64,000 bases of DNA from Pseudomonas sp. ICMP 561 (lineage in GTDB: Bacteria; Pseudomonadota; Gammaproteobacteria; Pseudomonadales; Pseudomonadaceae). The notes under the pieces were generated by a model. That model saw only the letters and a program-made list of their open reading frames with translations, had not been told where the DNA came from and did no database searches. The position numbers and the translations under genes were made by a program. The stretch lies in NCBI RefSeq assembly GCF_002699985.1, contig NZ_LKBT01000023.1, positions 1-64,000 of the forward strand. Direction: 5' to 3'. Numbering within the stretch: the first letter of the stretch is position 1; each line of letters begins with the position of its first letter. Shown piece after piece: positions 52,529 through 61,411 of this stretch.

Positions 52529-53819
52529 GGAAGAACTCCAGCATGGCGTCGCTGTTGACGCGGTAATTGATGTTGCCGCAATGGCCGCCGTAAGGGTAAA
52601 CGGTCAGGCGATCGCCGAAGGTCTTGCGCAGGAAGCCCAGGTCGCCAGAGCCGAGAATCACGTCGTCAGCGTTGTGCATGACGGCGATCTTCGAGCTGCT
52701 GTGCAGGTAATCCTTCAGCGCATACAGGCTGACCTGATCCACCAGTTGCAGCAGGCTGCCACCGTCGGTGCGGGCGCGCCACATCGGGATGACTTGCTCA
52801 GTCAGGTAGCAATCGAAGTCGCATTGCAGCGCGCGACGCAGGAACGGCGACAGGCTGGTGCCTTCGGTGATCGGAAACTTCGGCGGCGTGATCAGACCGC
52901 GACGGTTGATCAGGTCGGACGTAAAGGCGATATCAGCCGACGAGAAGCGGAACGAGGTGCCGATCAGCATCGCCATCTGTTCATTGGTCAGGTGCTGCTT
53001 GGACTGCTGGAAGTCGTACAGCAGAGCGTCGTTGAGATCGATGTAACCTTTCTGACGGAAGTAACGGGTCAGTTTGGCCAGTACCAGCTCGTAGAAAGTG
53101 GTGCTGTTATCGATGCCCTTGACGTTGGTCTGCACCAGTTTGTCGAGATTGGAAATCGAGGTGTAAAGGTTGACCGGCGGATTGAGCAGCAGGACTTTCT
53201 TGAAGTTGAAGCTGCGGCGTGTCTCATCCAGACGACTGACGAACGCAGCGTTCAGCGCGCCGAGGCTGTAGCCCGTCAGATAGAAATCGGTGATTTTCAG
53301 CTCGGTTTGTTGTGCTCGCACCGCCTGCATCACGCGATACAAATCTTCAGCATCTTCGGTAGAAATGCCCGGTGTCGCGAAACGTGAGGCAGAGCTCATG
53401 AAGTCGTAGCTGGTTGGCGACGACAGCTGTACGACGTGATAACCCGCGCCGTAGTAAAGCTTCTTCAAGAATTCGTTGATGGTGCTGTTATACGGTGCGC
53501 CAGTACCCGCGATCAGGAAGATCAGGGGGGCAGCATGATCCTGCTTGGCCAGGCGGTAACGTAGTTTCTTCACTGCCCAGAAATTGTCTGGCAGCGTGAA
53601 CTCGCGCTCCGGACGCAGATTCAGGGTGTAGTCATCCTGATCGATGTCATCGTCGGCGGGCAACTCTGGACGCATGTCAGGAGGCGTGGTGGCAATGGTC
53701 GCTTCAAAAGGGTTCTTTAAAGGAAAGCCATACGTGGCGGGGTCGACATCGACCGCCATAGCGGACGCACTCAAACAGAGGCCGCCAACAATGGCAGCGA
53801 AGCGCAGGAAACGGAGCAT
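52521..53819 (-). CDS. Periplasmic alpha/beta-hydrolase-fold protein coupled to mlaA
   Basis: 432 residues with a signal peptide (LRFAAIVGGLCLSASAMA-VD). The fold has an early FLIAGTGAPYN oxyanion-type loop, the nucleophile elbow GYSLGAL, and a late VMHNADDVI (Asp) and GGHCGN (His), consistent with a Ser–Asp–His esterase or lipase. Same operon as mlaA with overlapping ends; a pseudomonad pairing seen in P. aeruginosa too. A role in outer-membrane lipid care is inferred from this pairing only. Confidence 0.85.
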   Translation of the reverse strand: MLRFLRFAAIVGGLCLSASAMAVDVDPATYGFPLKNPFEATIATTPPDMRPELPADDDIDQDDYTLNLRPEREFTLPDNFWAVKKLRYRLAKQDHAAPLIFLIAGTGAPYNSTINEFLKKLYYGAGYHVVQLSSPTSYDFMSSASRFATPGISTEDAEDLYRVMQAVRAQQTELKITDFYLTGYSLGALNAAFVSRLDETRRSFNFKKVLLLNPPVNLYTSISNLDKLVQTNVKGIDNSTTFYELVLAKLTRYFRQKGYIDLNDALLYDFQQSKQHLTNEQMAMLIGTSFRFSSADIAFTSDLINRRGLITPPKFPITEGTSLSPFLRRALQCDFDCYLTEQVIPMWRARTDGGSLLQLVDQVSLYALKDYLHSSSKIAVMHNADDVILGSGDLGFLRKTFGDRLTVYPYGGHCGNINYRVNSDAMLEFFRG

Positions 53820-54070
53820 GACTAGATCCCTTGGGAAAGAAGTGCTGATGAGATACGCGGGCTATGACCATCGGTGTAGTGCCAAAGTGCCCTACTCGCA
53901 AGCGAACCTTTGTAAATAGATCGAGACAATACACGTTCTCTGGCGTCAAGAGAGCAGTGGTGTGGTTTTTTATCGTGTGCGGGGCGGGATTTGGTGGAGA
54001 GGCTGAATTCATTATCTGAATGAGCTCCGGTCTCCATGACACCTTGCTGTCTCGCGGCGTGCGCTGACAC

Positions 54071-54160
54071 TGTAGGAGTGAGCTTGCTCGCGATTTTGTC
54101 AGGTCTGGCGATGAATTTGTCGATTAACAAACCGAATCGCGAGCAAGCTCGCTTCTACAG
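54071..54160. repeat. Paired REP palindromes, TGTAGGAGTGAGCTTGCTCGCGAT type
   Basis: TGTAGGAGTGAGCTTGCTCG and a near-perfect reverse complement. Same family as at 32346. It lies between the hydrolase promoter region and the small RNA. Confidence 0.85.
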
Positions 54161-54247
54161 GTTCATGGTATTTGCGCGACAGCGCGGTGACGGCGCGCGA
54201 CTGAGGTCAAAGAGTTAACGGTCACATCACCAAACCAGAGACAGCAT

Positions 54248-54615
54248 AAAGGGGAGCCGAGGCTCCCCTTTAAATGGTTTTACGTGCTCTTTTTTTATTG
54301 TTTTAGGGTGGCCTGTTGTTGTTTTTGGCGACCGATCCCTTTACTGCGTTCTTGTTCGATCCCCATCCGGGATCAAGAGCAAACGTATTTTTTTGAGCGC
54401 TGACTCACTTCGACCTTGCGATCCAACCAGTTCGGGAGCTACCTGAAGGTAGTTTTATTGTTCTCTGCCCGGTTGCGAGAGCCCGAAGGCGCCTCTGTGA
54501 AGCTGATCCACTCCAAAAAAATCTGTTAGCTGCGTCTCTGTGCCTTTGTTCTTGTTATGTCAGAGCCGATACGTCTTGTTCTTATTAGGTATGCCGCATT
54601 TTTATTCTTGTTATG
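54248..54615 (-). ncRNA. CrcZ/CrcY/CrcX-family small RNA (Crc–Hfq antagonist)
   Basis: No protein gene is supported in 53820–55173. On the minus strand, a sigma-54-type promoter (54626–54641) is followed by about 368 nt and a hairpin ending near 54248 (AAAGGGGAGCC-TCG-GGCTCCCCTTT-type stem). The transcript would carry at least six clusters of the Crc/Hfq target motif AANAANAA: AACAAGAATAAA (near 54605), AATAAGAACAAG (54580), AACAAGAACAA (54550), AACAATAAAAC (54455), AAAACAACAACA (54317) and AAAACAATAAAAA (54297), plus AACAAGAA (54352). These RNAs, driven by CbrB and sigma-54, soak up Hfq–Crc and relieve carbon catabolite repression. Length, promoter type, motifs and terminator all fit; which of the three family names applies I cannot say. 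Confidence 0.82.
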
Positions 54616-54625
54616 CCAGAGATAT

Positions 54626-54641
54626 AGCAGAAGCTGTGCCA
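54626..54641 (-). promoter_or_regulatory. Sigma-54-type promoter of the small RNA
   Basis: On the minus strand TGGCAC-AGCTT-CTGCT: the -24 TGGCAC is exact, and the -12 element has the invariant GC with one change (CTGCT for TTGCT). Spacing is right. Transcription would start near 54615. Confidence 0.75.
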
Positions 54642-55173
54642 ACTTTTTTAATTATATTAAAATCAATGGCTTATGTTTTTATTGGGTCGAGAGAGGTGAT
54701 AGGGGAGGGGCGATATGTTCCCGTGTTACACGCTGTTACAGCGGTTGCAGGGCTGGCGGTAACACTCCTGTCATCAACGTGCGTTACCCGGTAGCGCTCG
54801 TTGTCACGTGGAGTGGGGTAAGCCGATGCGGTGTACTGGCCATGACCAATTGCTGGTTCTTCGAAAGCGGCAGTAAAGGTGAATGCTATTCGACATGCAA
54901 TTTCCGGACGGAGGCGGTTGCTTTTACGACAACGTTGTCGCTGATGGCACGCCGATGTCGTTTCTCCGTGTCTTGATGTCGCTGACAGAGCATGTCGGAT
55001 TGCCTTGGGGGTTGATGATCAACGGGCGATACGATGCTGGCCATCATTCGCCGAGTCATTGAGGCGTGAAAAAGTGCGCGGTGCTCCAAGGCTGGGCGCG
55101 GACTGCGGTCTTTATAAAAACGTTAACGATGCCTGACCCTCTTGTCGGGCGCGAGACTACCGGGGAAGTAACG

Positions 55174-56022
55174 ATGAAGATGCGAAAAATCCTGGGCGTG
55201 AGTGCCGCTCTGGCGCTTGCTGTCAGTTCCACGCTGGCACATGCCAAAGAAGTGAGTATCGGTTACGTAGACGGTTGGTCCGACAGCGTTGCGACCACCA
55301 ACGTCGCCGCTGTGGTGATCAAGCAGAAGCTGGGTTATGACGTGAAGCTGCAAGCGGTCGCGGCCGGGATCATGTGGCAGGGCGTTGCGACTGGCAAGCT
55401 GGACATGATGCTGTCGGCCTGGCTGCCGGTTACTCATGGCGAGTATCTGGCGAAGAACAAAGACAATGTCGTGAACTATGGCGCCAACTTCAAGGACGCC
55501 AAGATCGGCCTGATCGTGCCCGAGTACGTGAAAGCCAACAGCATTGAAGATCTCAAGACCGATGCTTCCTTCAAGAAGAAGATTGTCGGTATTGATGCAG
55601 GCTCGGGCGTCATGATCAAAACCGATCAGGCAATCAAGGATTACGGGCTGGACGGCTACAAGCTACAGGCCAGTTCCGGCGCCGGGATGATTGCCGAGCT
55701 GACGCGTGCTGAGAACAAGAAGGAGTCCATCGCAGTGACCGGCTGGGTACCGCACTGGATGTTTGCCAAGTGGAAGCTCAAATTCCTCGAAGATCCAAAG
55801 GGCGTCTACGGCGCTGCTGAAACCGTTGACAGCATCGGCAGTAAAGAGCTGGCGACCAAGGCTCCGGAAGTCGTCGAATTCCTGAAGAAGTTCCAGTGGA
55901 AGTCCAAAGATGAAATCGGTGAGGTCATGCTGGCTATTCAGGACGGCGCCAAACCTGAAGCAGCAGCCGAGGCCTGGGTTGCCAAGAACCCTGAGCGCGT
56001 GAAGGAATGGACGGGTAAATAA
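55174..56022 (+). CDS. betX: Glycine betaine/choline-type substrate-binding protein (BetX/ProX-like)
   Basis: 282 residues from ATG 55174, preceded by GGGGAAG; the frame runs back to 55066 without a ribosome site. Signal peptide ends LAHA-KE. OpuAC/ProX-type quaternary-amine binding protein (IGYVDGWSDSVATTNV, then MLSAWLPVTHGEYL, VTGWVPHWMF) with aromatic residues typical of the betaine cage. No permease or ATPase is beside it, so it serves a transporter encoded elsewhere, as P. syringae BetX does for betaine uptake. A terminator follows. Confidence 0.88.
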   Translation: MKMRKILGVSAALALAVSSTLAHAKEVSIGYVDGWSDSVATTNVAAVVIKQKLGYDVKLQAVAAGIMWQGVATGKLDMMLSAWLPVTHGEYLAKNKDNVVNYGANFKDAKIGLIVPEYVKANSIEDLKTDASFKKKIVGIDAGSGVMIKTDQAIKDYGLDGYKLQASSGAGMIAELTRAENKKESIAVTGWVPHWMFAKWKLKFLEDPKGVYGAAETVDSIGSKELATKAPEVVEFLKKFQWKSKDEIGEVMLAIQDGAKPEAAAEAWVAKNPERVKEWTGK

Positions 56023-56050
56023 ACGGCCACGTCTGACGTAACATCCTGAG

Positions 56051-56079
56051 CCGCCCGGTTAACGACCGGGCGGTTTTTT
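56051..56079 (+). terminator. Rho-independent terminator after the betaine-binding gene
   Basis: CCGCCCGGTT-AAC-GACCGGGCGG stem followed by TTTTTT, 28 nt past the stop. Confidence 0.9.
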
Positions 56080-56144
56080 GTGCGGGCTATAAACGATAAA
56101 GGGGATGTCTTCCAATTGCGTCTCCCACAGGTTCTGCACAATCC

Positions 56145-56367
56145 CGTAGGACCGGCTTTAGCCGGGAGGACGACGGGATAGTCGATAAATTTTCCTTGGC
56201 AGAAACACCGCTCTCCCGGCTAAAGCCGGTCCTACAAGATCAAAATCATGCTTGAAGGCGAACATGGAATCTCCCACAGGTTCTGCACAATCCCGTAGGA
56301 CCGGCTTTAGCCGGGAGGACGTCGTCGCCAAGTGATATTGCTCTCCCGGCTAAAGCCAGTCCTACAG
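56145..56367. repeat. Two tandem REP pairs, one a 149-bp-period duplicate
   Basis: REP pair A spans about 56145–56235, pair B about 56294–56367, both of the GTAGGACCGGCTTTAGCC family. The 52-base segment from TCTCCCACAGGTTCTGCAC through CGGGAGGACG begins at 56121 and again at 56270, nearly identical, so one unit was duplicated in tandem. No gene is seen in 56080–56460. Confidence 0.85.
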
Positions 56368-56460
56368 TCTCGTTCTAATACTAAGGTCGTCTGGAGAGCT
56401 TGCCAGACCGGACTAAAGTGCAATACGTGACATCTCATCTGTGCTGCGAGGACAAAAACA

Positions 56461-56772
56461 ATGAACGACAGCATTTACCTCTCGATTCAAAACAGCCCCC
56501 GCTTCAAGGAGCTGGTATCCAAAAGGGAGCGGTTCGCCTGGATTCTTTCAGCGATCATGCTCGGGCTTTATGCCGCTTTCATCCTTTTGATTGCTTACGG
56601 ACCACACATTCTGGGCGCGAAACTTAGCCCGACATCGACCATTACCTGGGGAATGCCGATTGGGGTCGGCCTGATCTTGTCTGCTTTTGTGCTGACAGCC
56701 ATCTATGTTCGCCGTGCCAACGGTGAATTCGATGACTTGAACAACGCCATCCTGAAGGAGGCACAGCAATGA
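56461..56772 (+). CDS. DUF485 (YjcH-like) inner-membrane protein
   Basis: 103 residues with two membrane helices (FAWILSAIMLGLYAAFILLIAY and GMPIGVGLILSAFVLTAIYV, each shown in part of its length) and the start SPRFKELVSKRERFAW typical of DUF485. Encoded just before and overlapping actP (ATGA), as yjcH–actP in many bacteria; thought to help acetate uptake. Confidence 0.93.
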   Translation: MNDSIYLSIQNSPRFKELVSKRERFAWILSAIMLGLYAAFILLIAYGPHILGAKLSPTSTITWGMPIGVGLILSAFVLTAIYVRRANGEFDDLNNAILKEAQQ

Positions 56773-58427
56773 TCGGGCGTCTATCAGCAGTATTCGGCCT
56801 GGCCGCTTTTGCACCGTCCCTCTGGGCGGCAGATGCGTTGACCGGCGCTGTGCAGAAACAGCCACTGAACATCTCCGCGATCGTCATGTTCGTGGTCTTT
56901 GTCGCTTTCACCCTGTACATCACTTACTGGGCCTCGAAAAAGAACAAGACAGCGTCGGACTACTATTCAGCGGGCGGCAAGATCACCGGTTTTCAGAACG
57001 GCCTTGCGATTGCGGGTGACTACATGTCGGCCGCGTCCTTTCTGGGGATTTCCGCGCTGGTGTACACCTCGGGTTATGACGGTCTGATCTACTCGATCGG
57101 CTTCCTGGTGGGCTGGCCGATCATTCTGTTCCTGATCGCCGAGCGCCTGCGTAACCTGGGTAAATACACCTTTGCTGACGTGGCGTTTTATCGCCTCAAG
57201 CAGAAAGAGATTCGCACCCTGTCTGCCTGCGGTTCGCTGGTGGTGGTTGCGTTCTACCTGATCGCGCAGATGGTGGGTGCCGGTAAGTTGATCCAGCTTT
57301 TGTTCGGCCTGGACTACACCGTTGCGGTAATTCTGGTCGGTATCCTGATGTGCTTGTATGTGCTGTTCGGCGGCATGCTGGCAACCACCTGGGTACAAAT
57401 CATCAAGGCAGTGATGCTGCTCTCCGGTGCGTCGTTCATGGCGCTGATGGTGATGAAGCACGTCAACTTCGACTTCAACATGCTGTTCTCCGAGGCGGTC
57501 AAGGTTCACCCTAAAGGTGAAGCGATCATGAGCCCGGGCGGTCTGGTGAAAGATCCGATCTCGGCGTTCTCTCTGGGCCTGGCGCTGATGTTCGGTACCG
57601 CAGGTCTGCCGCACATCCTGATGCGCTTCTTCACCGTGAGTGATGCCAAGGAAGCCCGCAAGTCTGTGCTCTACGCCACTGGCTTCATCGGTTACTTCTA
57701 CATCCTGACCTTCATCATCGGCTTCGGCGCGATCCTGCTGGTCAGCACCAACCCGGCGTTCAAAGATGCAGCGGGCGCTTTGTTGGGTGGTAACAACATG
57801 GCAGCGGTGCACCTTGCGGATGCGGTCGGTGGCAGTCTGTTCCTGGGCTTCATTTCGGCAGTAGCGTTTGCGACCATCCTGGCAGTGGTTGCCGGTCTGA
57901 CCCTGGCGGGTGCTTCGGCGGTGTCTCACGACCTTTATGCCAGCGTGATCAAGGCTGGCAAGGCCAACGAGAAGGACGAAATCCGTGTCTCGAAGATGAC
58001 TACTATTGCTCTGGCAGTCGTGGCAATCCTCTTGGGCATCGCGTTCGAAAGCCAGAACATCGCGTTCATGGTGGGCCTGGCGTTCTCCATCGCAGCCAGC
58101 TGTAACTTCCCGGTTCTGCTGCTTTCCATGTACTGGAAAAACCTGACCACCCGTGGCGCCATGATTGGTGGCTGGATGGGCTTGATCAGCGCCGTGGTGC
58201 TGATGGTTCTGGGTCCAACCATCTGGGTGCAGATCCTGCATCACGAGAAAGCCATCTTCCCTTACGAATACCCGGCGCTGTTCTCCATCGCCATCGCATT
58301 CGTGGGTATCTGGTTCTTCTCGATTACCGACAAGTCGAAAGCGGCAGAGGGCGAGCGCGCCTTGTTCTATCCGCAGTTCGTACGCTCGCAGACTGGCCTG
58401 GGTGCCAGCGGTGCGGTGTCGCACTAA
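56769..58427 (+). CDS. actP: Cation/acetate symporter ActP
   Basis: 552-residue sodium:solute symporter, about 13–14 membrane helices after a cleavable N-terminal segment (LAAFAPSLWA-AD). Family signatures: SDYYSAGGKITGFQNGLAI, GDYMSAASFLG, and GTAGLPHILMRFFTV. Imports acetate and other short organic acids. Overlaps the DUF485 gene by 4 nt and is followed by a terminator. Being a carbon-uptake gene near a Crc-antagonist RNA is suggestive but does not prove control. Confidence 0.95.
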   Translation: MIGRLSAVFGLAAFAPSLWAADALTGAVQKQPLNISAIVMFVVFVAFTLYITYWASKKNKTASDYYSAGGKITGFQNGLAIAGDYMSAASFLGISALVYTSGYDGLIYSIGFLVGWPIILFLIAERLRNLGKYTFADVAFYRLKQKEIRTLSACGSLVVVAFYLIAQMVGAGKLIQLLFGLDYTVAVILVGILMCLYVLFGGMLATTWVQIIKAVMLLSGASFMALMVMKHVNFDFNMLFSEAVKVHPKGEAIMSPGGLVKDPISAFSLGLALMFGTAGLPHILMRFFTVSDAKEARKSVLYATGFIGYFYILTFIIGFGAILLVSTNPAFKDAAGALLGGNNMAAVHLADAVGGSLFLGFISAVAFATILAVVAGLTLAGASAVSHDLYASVIKAGKANEKDEIRVSKMTTIALAVVAILLGIAFESQNIAFMVGLAFSIAASCNFPVLLLSMYWKNLTTRGAMIGGWMGLISAVVLMVLGPTIWVQILHHEKAIFPYEYPALFSIAIAFVGIWFFSITDKSKAAEGERALFYPQFVRSQTGLGASGAVSH

Positions 58428-58450
58428 ACAGTAGTAAGTGCTCTACAGGA

Positions 58451-58474
58451 AGCAGCCTTCGGGCTGCTTTTTTA
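58451..58474 (+). terminator. Rho-independent terminator after actP
   Basis: AGCAGCC-TTCG-GGCTGCT followed by TTTTTT. Confidence 0.9.
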
Positions 58475-58589
58475 TTGCCGCGGGAATCTTCACCTGAACA
58501 CGGGTTCTGTGCTCACAGGACAGGGGGGGCAGCAGTAGGAACACCCGGGTCATCCAGACGCCGCGCTGTCGCGCATCAAACACTTGATC

Positions 58590-58680
58590 TGTTGGAGCGA
58601 GGCTTGCCCGCGAAGAACGATGACGGGGGCACGTCTGGCCTACTGAGTCGACTGGTTCGCGGGCAAGCCTCGCTCCAACA
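58590..58680. repeat. Paired REP palindromes, GTTGGAGCGAGGCTTGCCCGCGAA type
   Basis: TGTTGGAGCGAGGCTTGCCC and its reverse complement. A second short inverted repeat (CGAAGGCTGCGA / TCGCAGCCTTCG, about 58729–58775) follows. Beyond these, nothing is seen in 58475–58950. Confidence 0.85.
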
Positions 58681-58950
58681 GGAAAACTCCGTTTAGTCAG
58701 TAGGTTGCATTTGTTTGATGGGAGCGCCCGAAGGCTGCGATGGCTGTGTGTCACGATAATGCTTCGCAGCCTTCGGCAGCGCCTGCAGAAAACGCATTCC
58801 AAATCAGGTAGTTGAATTTAGTTTGATAGAAGTCATCGGAGTTTACGACGGCGGTGATGGAGGATTGTCAGACACTTTGCCATCAAGTGGTTAGATGAAA
58901 AGGGGATTTGATAGTTAAGCGCTGGAAGCTATTAGTTGTCAGGCCAATAA

Positions 58951-58980
58951 AAAGCCCCGCTATAAGCGGGGCTGTTTTAC
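58951..58980 (-). terminator. Rho-independent terminator after the DUF3309 gene
   Basis: On the minus strand AGCCCCGC-TTAT-AGCGGGGCT followed by TTTTTA. Confidence 0.85.
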
Positions 58981-58996
58981 TGCTGGCGTGGGAACG

Positions 58997-59155
58997 TTAT
59001 ATCCGTCCCAGCAACACCAGAATCAGCAGAATCACCAGAACGGTACCGATGATGCCCGATGGACCGTAGCCCCAGCTGCGGGAGTGCGGGAATACTGGCA
59101 GACCGCCGATCAACAGCAGGATCAGGACGATGATAAGAATAGTGCCGATGCCCAT
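58997..59155 (-). CDS. DUF3309 small hydrophobic protein
   Basis: 52 residues, too short for usual gene-length limits. MGIGTILIIVLILLLIGGLP, then PHSRSWGYGPSG, then a second hydrophobic helix ending LLGRI: the whole-length pattern of DUF3309. AAGGAA lies before the ATG and a terminator follows. Two membrane segments; function of the family unknown, often stress-linked in neighbours by reputation only. Confidence 0.85.
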   Translation of the reverse strand: MGIGTILIIVLILLLIGGLPVFPHSRSWGYGPSGIIGTVLVILLILVLLGRI

Positions 59156-59387
59156 GATGAATTCCTTCCTTAGTTCTTGGTAGATGGCTAGAACAGTTCA
59201 AGCTTCCGCCCGATGGCATAAAGTTTGTGCTGCTTGAATGATCCGACTGTGGGCGTTCGGAAAAAGTCCGTTGGAATCGCGAGAAAGTTTACATTTTGAA
59301 AAAAGTTTATAGTTGCCACAATCAGGTTGAACTTTGAGCACCGACAACTGTTTTCATTTTCGTCTACTCGCGCTGAGGACATTTTTC

Positions 59388-59759
59388 ATGCTTTATCGTC
59401 TGGGTGCTGATGCTGTACTGGTCGTCCATCTGTTGTTCATCGTCTTTGTTTTATTTGGCGGGCTGCTGGTTTTACGCTGGCGATGGGTGATGGTGTTGCA
59501 CATACCCGCGATGCTCTGGGGAGCCGTGGTAGAGTTTTTTCACCTTTACTGCCCGCTGACACCCCTGGAAAACGCGCTTCGGGTTCGCGCAGGTGGCGAG
59601 GGGTACGAGGCAGGCTTCATCGAACACTATCTGGTCGCGTTGATTTATCCCGCAGGCCTGACCCCGCAGATCCAGCTGTGGCTGGGTGCGATAGTGGTGG
59701 TGAGCAACCTTGCCGTGTATTGCTGGCTCGTCATTCGCTTATGGCGCAAGCCCGCGTAG
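59388..59759 (+). CDS. DUF2784 membrane protein
   Basis: 123 residues with four membrane helices. The conserved VLVVHLLFIVFVLFGGLLV helix and FHLYCPLTPLEN are typical of DUF2784. ATG 59388 follows GAGGA and is preferred to the frame start at 59334. Function unknown. It lies 116 bp before the SDR gene, same strand. Confidence 0.85.
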   Translation: MLYRLGADAVLVVHLLFIVFVLFGGLLVLRWRWVMVLHIPAMLWGAVVEFFHLYCPLTPLENALRVRAGGEGYEAGFIEHYLVALIYPAGLTPQIQLWLGAIVVVSNLAVYCWLVIRLWRKPA

Positions 59760-59875
59760 GCCATGGGTTTGCCCGTGTCATTCAGCGTCTTGATGGTGGG
59801 TCGAAGCGACGATTTCCGTGGTTACACTGGGCTCACGTTGTAAAAACATGAGCCCCTAACCACAAGGCGTTTGCT

Positions 59876-60691
59876 ATGCACAATCGCATCATGATCACCG
59901 GCGCAGGTTCGGGCCTGGGTCGCGAAATCGCTTTACGCTGGGCCCGGGAAGGCTGGCGTCTGGCACTGTCTGACGTCAACGATGCCGGTTTGCAGGAAAC
60001 CCTCAGACAGGTGCGCGAGGCCGGTGGCGATGGCTTCGTGCAGCGCTGCGATGTGCGTGACTACAGTCAACTGACCGCATTGGCCCAAACGTGCGAAGAG
60101 AAGTTTGGCGGTGTCGACATCATCGTCAACAACGCGGGTGTGGCGTCGGGTGGTTTTTTCAAAGAGCTGTCCCTTGAAGACTGGGACTGGCAGATCGCGA
60201 TCAACCTTATGGGCGTCGTCAAAGGCTGTAAGGCTTTCCTGCCGATGCTGGAAGCGAGCAAGGGCAAGATCATCAATATCGCGTCCATGGCTGCCCTCAT
60301 GCAGGGTCCCGCGATGAGCAATTACAACGTCGCCAAAGCCGGAGTGGTGGCCTTATCGGAAAGTCTGCTGGTGGAATTGCGTCAGCAGGAAGTCGGTGTC
60401 CACGTCGTGTGTCCGTCGTTTTTCCAGACCAATCTGCTGGATTCTTTCCGTGGACCGACGCCAGCCATGAAAGCTCAAGTTGGCAAATTGCTGGAAAGCT
60501 CGCCGATCACGGCAGCGGAGATCGCTGACTACATCTACGAACACGTCGCGCAAGGCGAATTCATGATCCTGCCCCATGAGCAAGGTCGTATGGCTTGGCA
60601 ACTGAAACAGAAAAGTCCACAGGCGCTGTACGACGAGATGGCGAGCATGTGCGAGAAAATGCGGGCGAAGGCGCGGCAGGCCAGGGAGTAA
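59876..60691 (+). CDS. Short-chain dehydrogenase/reductase
   Basis: 271 residues. Classical SDR: cofactor loop TGAGSGLG, NNAG motif, catalytic Ser in NIASMA and YNVAK (Tyr, Lys). The Asp in LSDVND favours NAD(H)-type or mixed binding. A C-terminal basic helix (MCEKMRAKARQARE) extends past the usual fold. Substrate not evident. Confidence 0.9.
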   Translation: MHNRIMITGAGSGLGREIALRWAREGWRLALSDVNDAGLQETLRQVREAGGDGFVQRCDVRDYSQLTALAQTCEEKFGGVDIIVNNAGVASGGFFKELSLEDWDWQIAINLMGVVKGCKAFLPMLEASKGKIINIASMAALMQGPAMSNYNVAKAGVVALSESLLVELRQQEVGVHVVCPSFFQTNLLDSFRGPTPAMKAQVGKLLESSPITAAEIADYIYEHVAQGEFMILPHEQGRMAWQLKQKSPQALYDEMASMCEKMRAKARQARE

Positions 60692-60715
60692 ATTACCAGC
60701 TGTGAATTTGATCTA

Positions 60716-60802
60716 TGTGGGAGCCGGGCTTGCCCGCGATAAGGCTGGACGCAATTCAGGATAGATCGAGGTGCTTTTATCGCGGGCAAGCCCGGCTCCC
60801 AC
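60716..60802. repeat. Paired REP palindromes, TGTGGGAGCCGGGCTTGCCCGCGATAA type
   Basis: TGTGGGAGCCGGGCTTGCCC and its reverse complement about 36 bp apart in the 238-bp gap before ynfA. Confidence 0.85.
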
Positions 60803-60929
60803 ATGACCGCGTCCCGGTTCAACCGGCGTGGTGTTCATAAGTGCTCTCTTTGGACTGCATGCCTTTCGTTACAGCCCCGGTTTTCTGATACGGTTGCCGC
60901 CATCATTTCAACCGTTGATGAGATTCTCC

Positions 60930-61262
60930 GTGCTCAATTACCTGTGGTTTTTTCTGGCGGCTTTGTTTGAGATCGCGGGTTGCTATGCGTTCTGGATGTG
61001 GCTGCGGCAGGGCAAGAGTGCGCTTTGGGTGATTCCCGCGCTGATCAGTCTGACGTTATTTGCCGTGTTGCTGACCCGTGTCGAGGCGGCGTATGCCGGT
61101 CGGGCGTATGCGGCTTATGGCGGGATCTACGTTGTCGCTTCCATTGCCTGGCTGGGGCTTATCGAGCGGGTCAGACCATTGTCATCGGACTGGCTGGGCG
61201 CGGCACTTTGTGTGATTGGCGCGAGCATCATTCTGTTCGGTCCGCGCTGGTCAGCGCAGTAA
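60930..61262 (+). CDS. ynfA: YnfA/UPF0060 family small membrane protein
   Basis: 110 residues from GTG 60930 (MLNYLWFFLAALFEIAGCYA), the length and N terminus usual for UPF0060; ATG 60918 would add four residues. Four membrane helices with RVEAAYAGRAYAAYGGIYV and the ending GASIILFGPRW. Distantly like small multidrug-resistance transporters; role not settled. Confidence 0.9.
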   Translation: MLNYLWFFLAALFEIAGCYAFWMWLRQGKSALWVIPALISLTLFAVLLTRVEAAYAGRAYAAYGGIYVVASIAWLGLIERVRPLSSDWLGAALCVIGASIILFGPRWSAQ

Positions 61263-61411
61263 ATTTCCTACGTCGGTCGCAGTTATGTAAGACATTTCCT
61301 TCGACCAATTCCGGCGGAGACGAAGGACGTTACTGAATTTTACCTGACCAATTGATGACCGTGGACGGGCCATGCACTCTGCCCTCTGGTAAACAATAAG
61401 AGAGCAGGGAC

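Noticed and set aside
54540..54976. Plus-strand frames of 84 and 139 codons in the hydrolase–betX gap
   Set aside because: No ribosome site, odd composition, and the left part is complementary to the CrcZ-family RNA and its promoter.
56145..56367. Regularly spaced palindromes resembling a CRISPR array
   Set aside because: The units are REP pairs in opposite orientation with unequal spacing; there are no repeated direct repeats with unique spacers and no cas genes.
56967..58424. 485-codon minus-strand frame opposite actP
   Set aside because: His/Gln/Arg-rich translation typical of an antisense shadow of a membrane protein gene.
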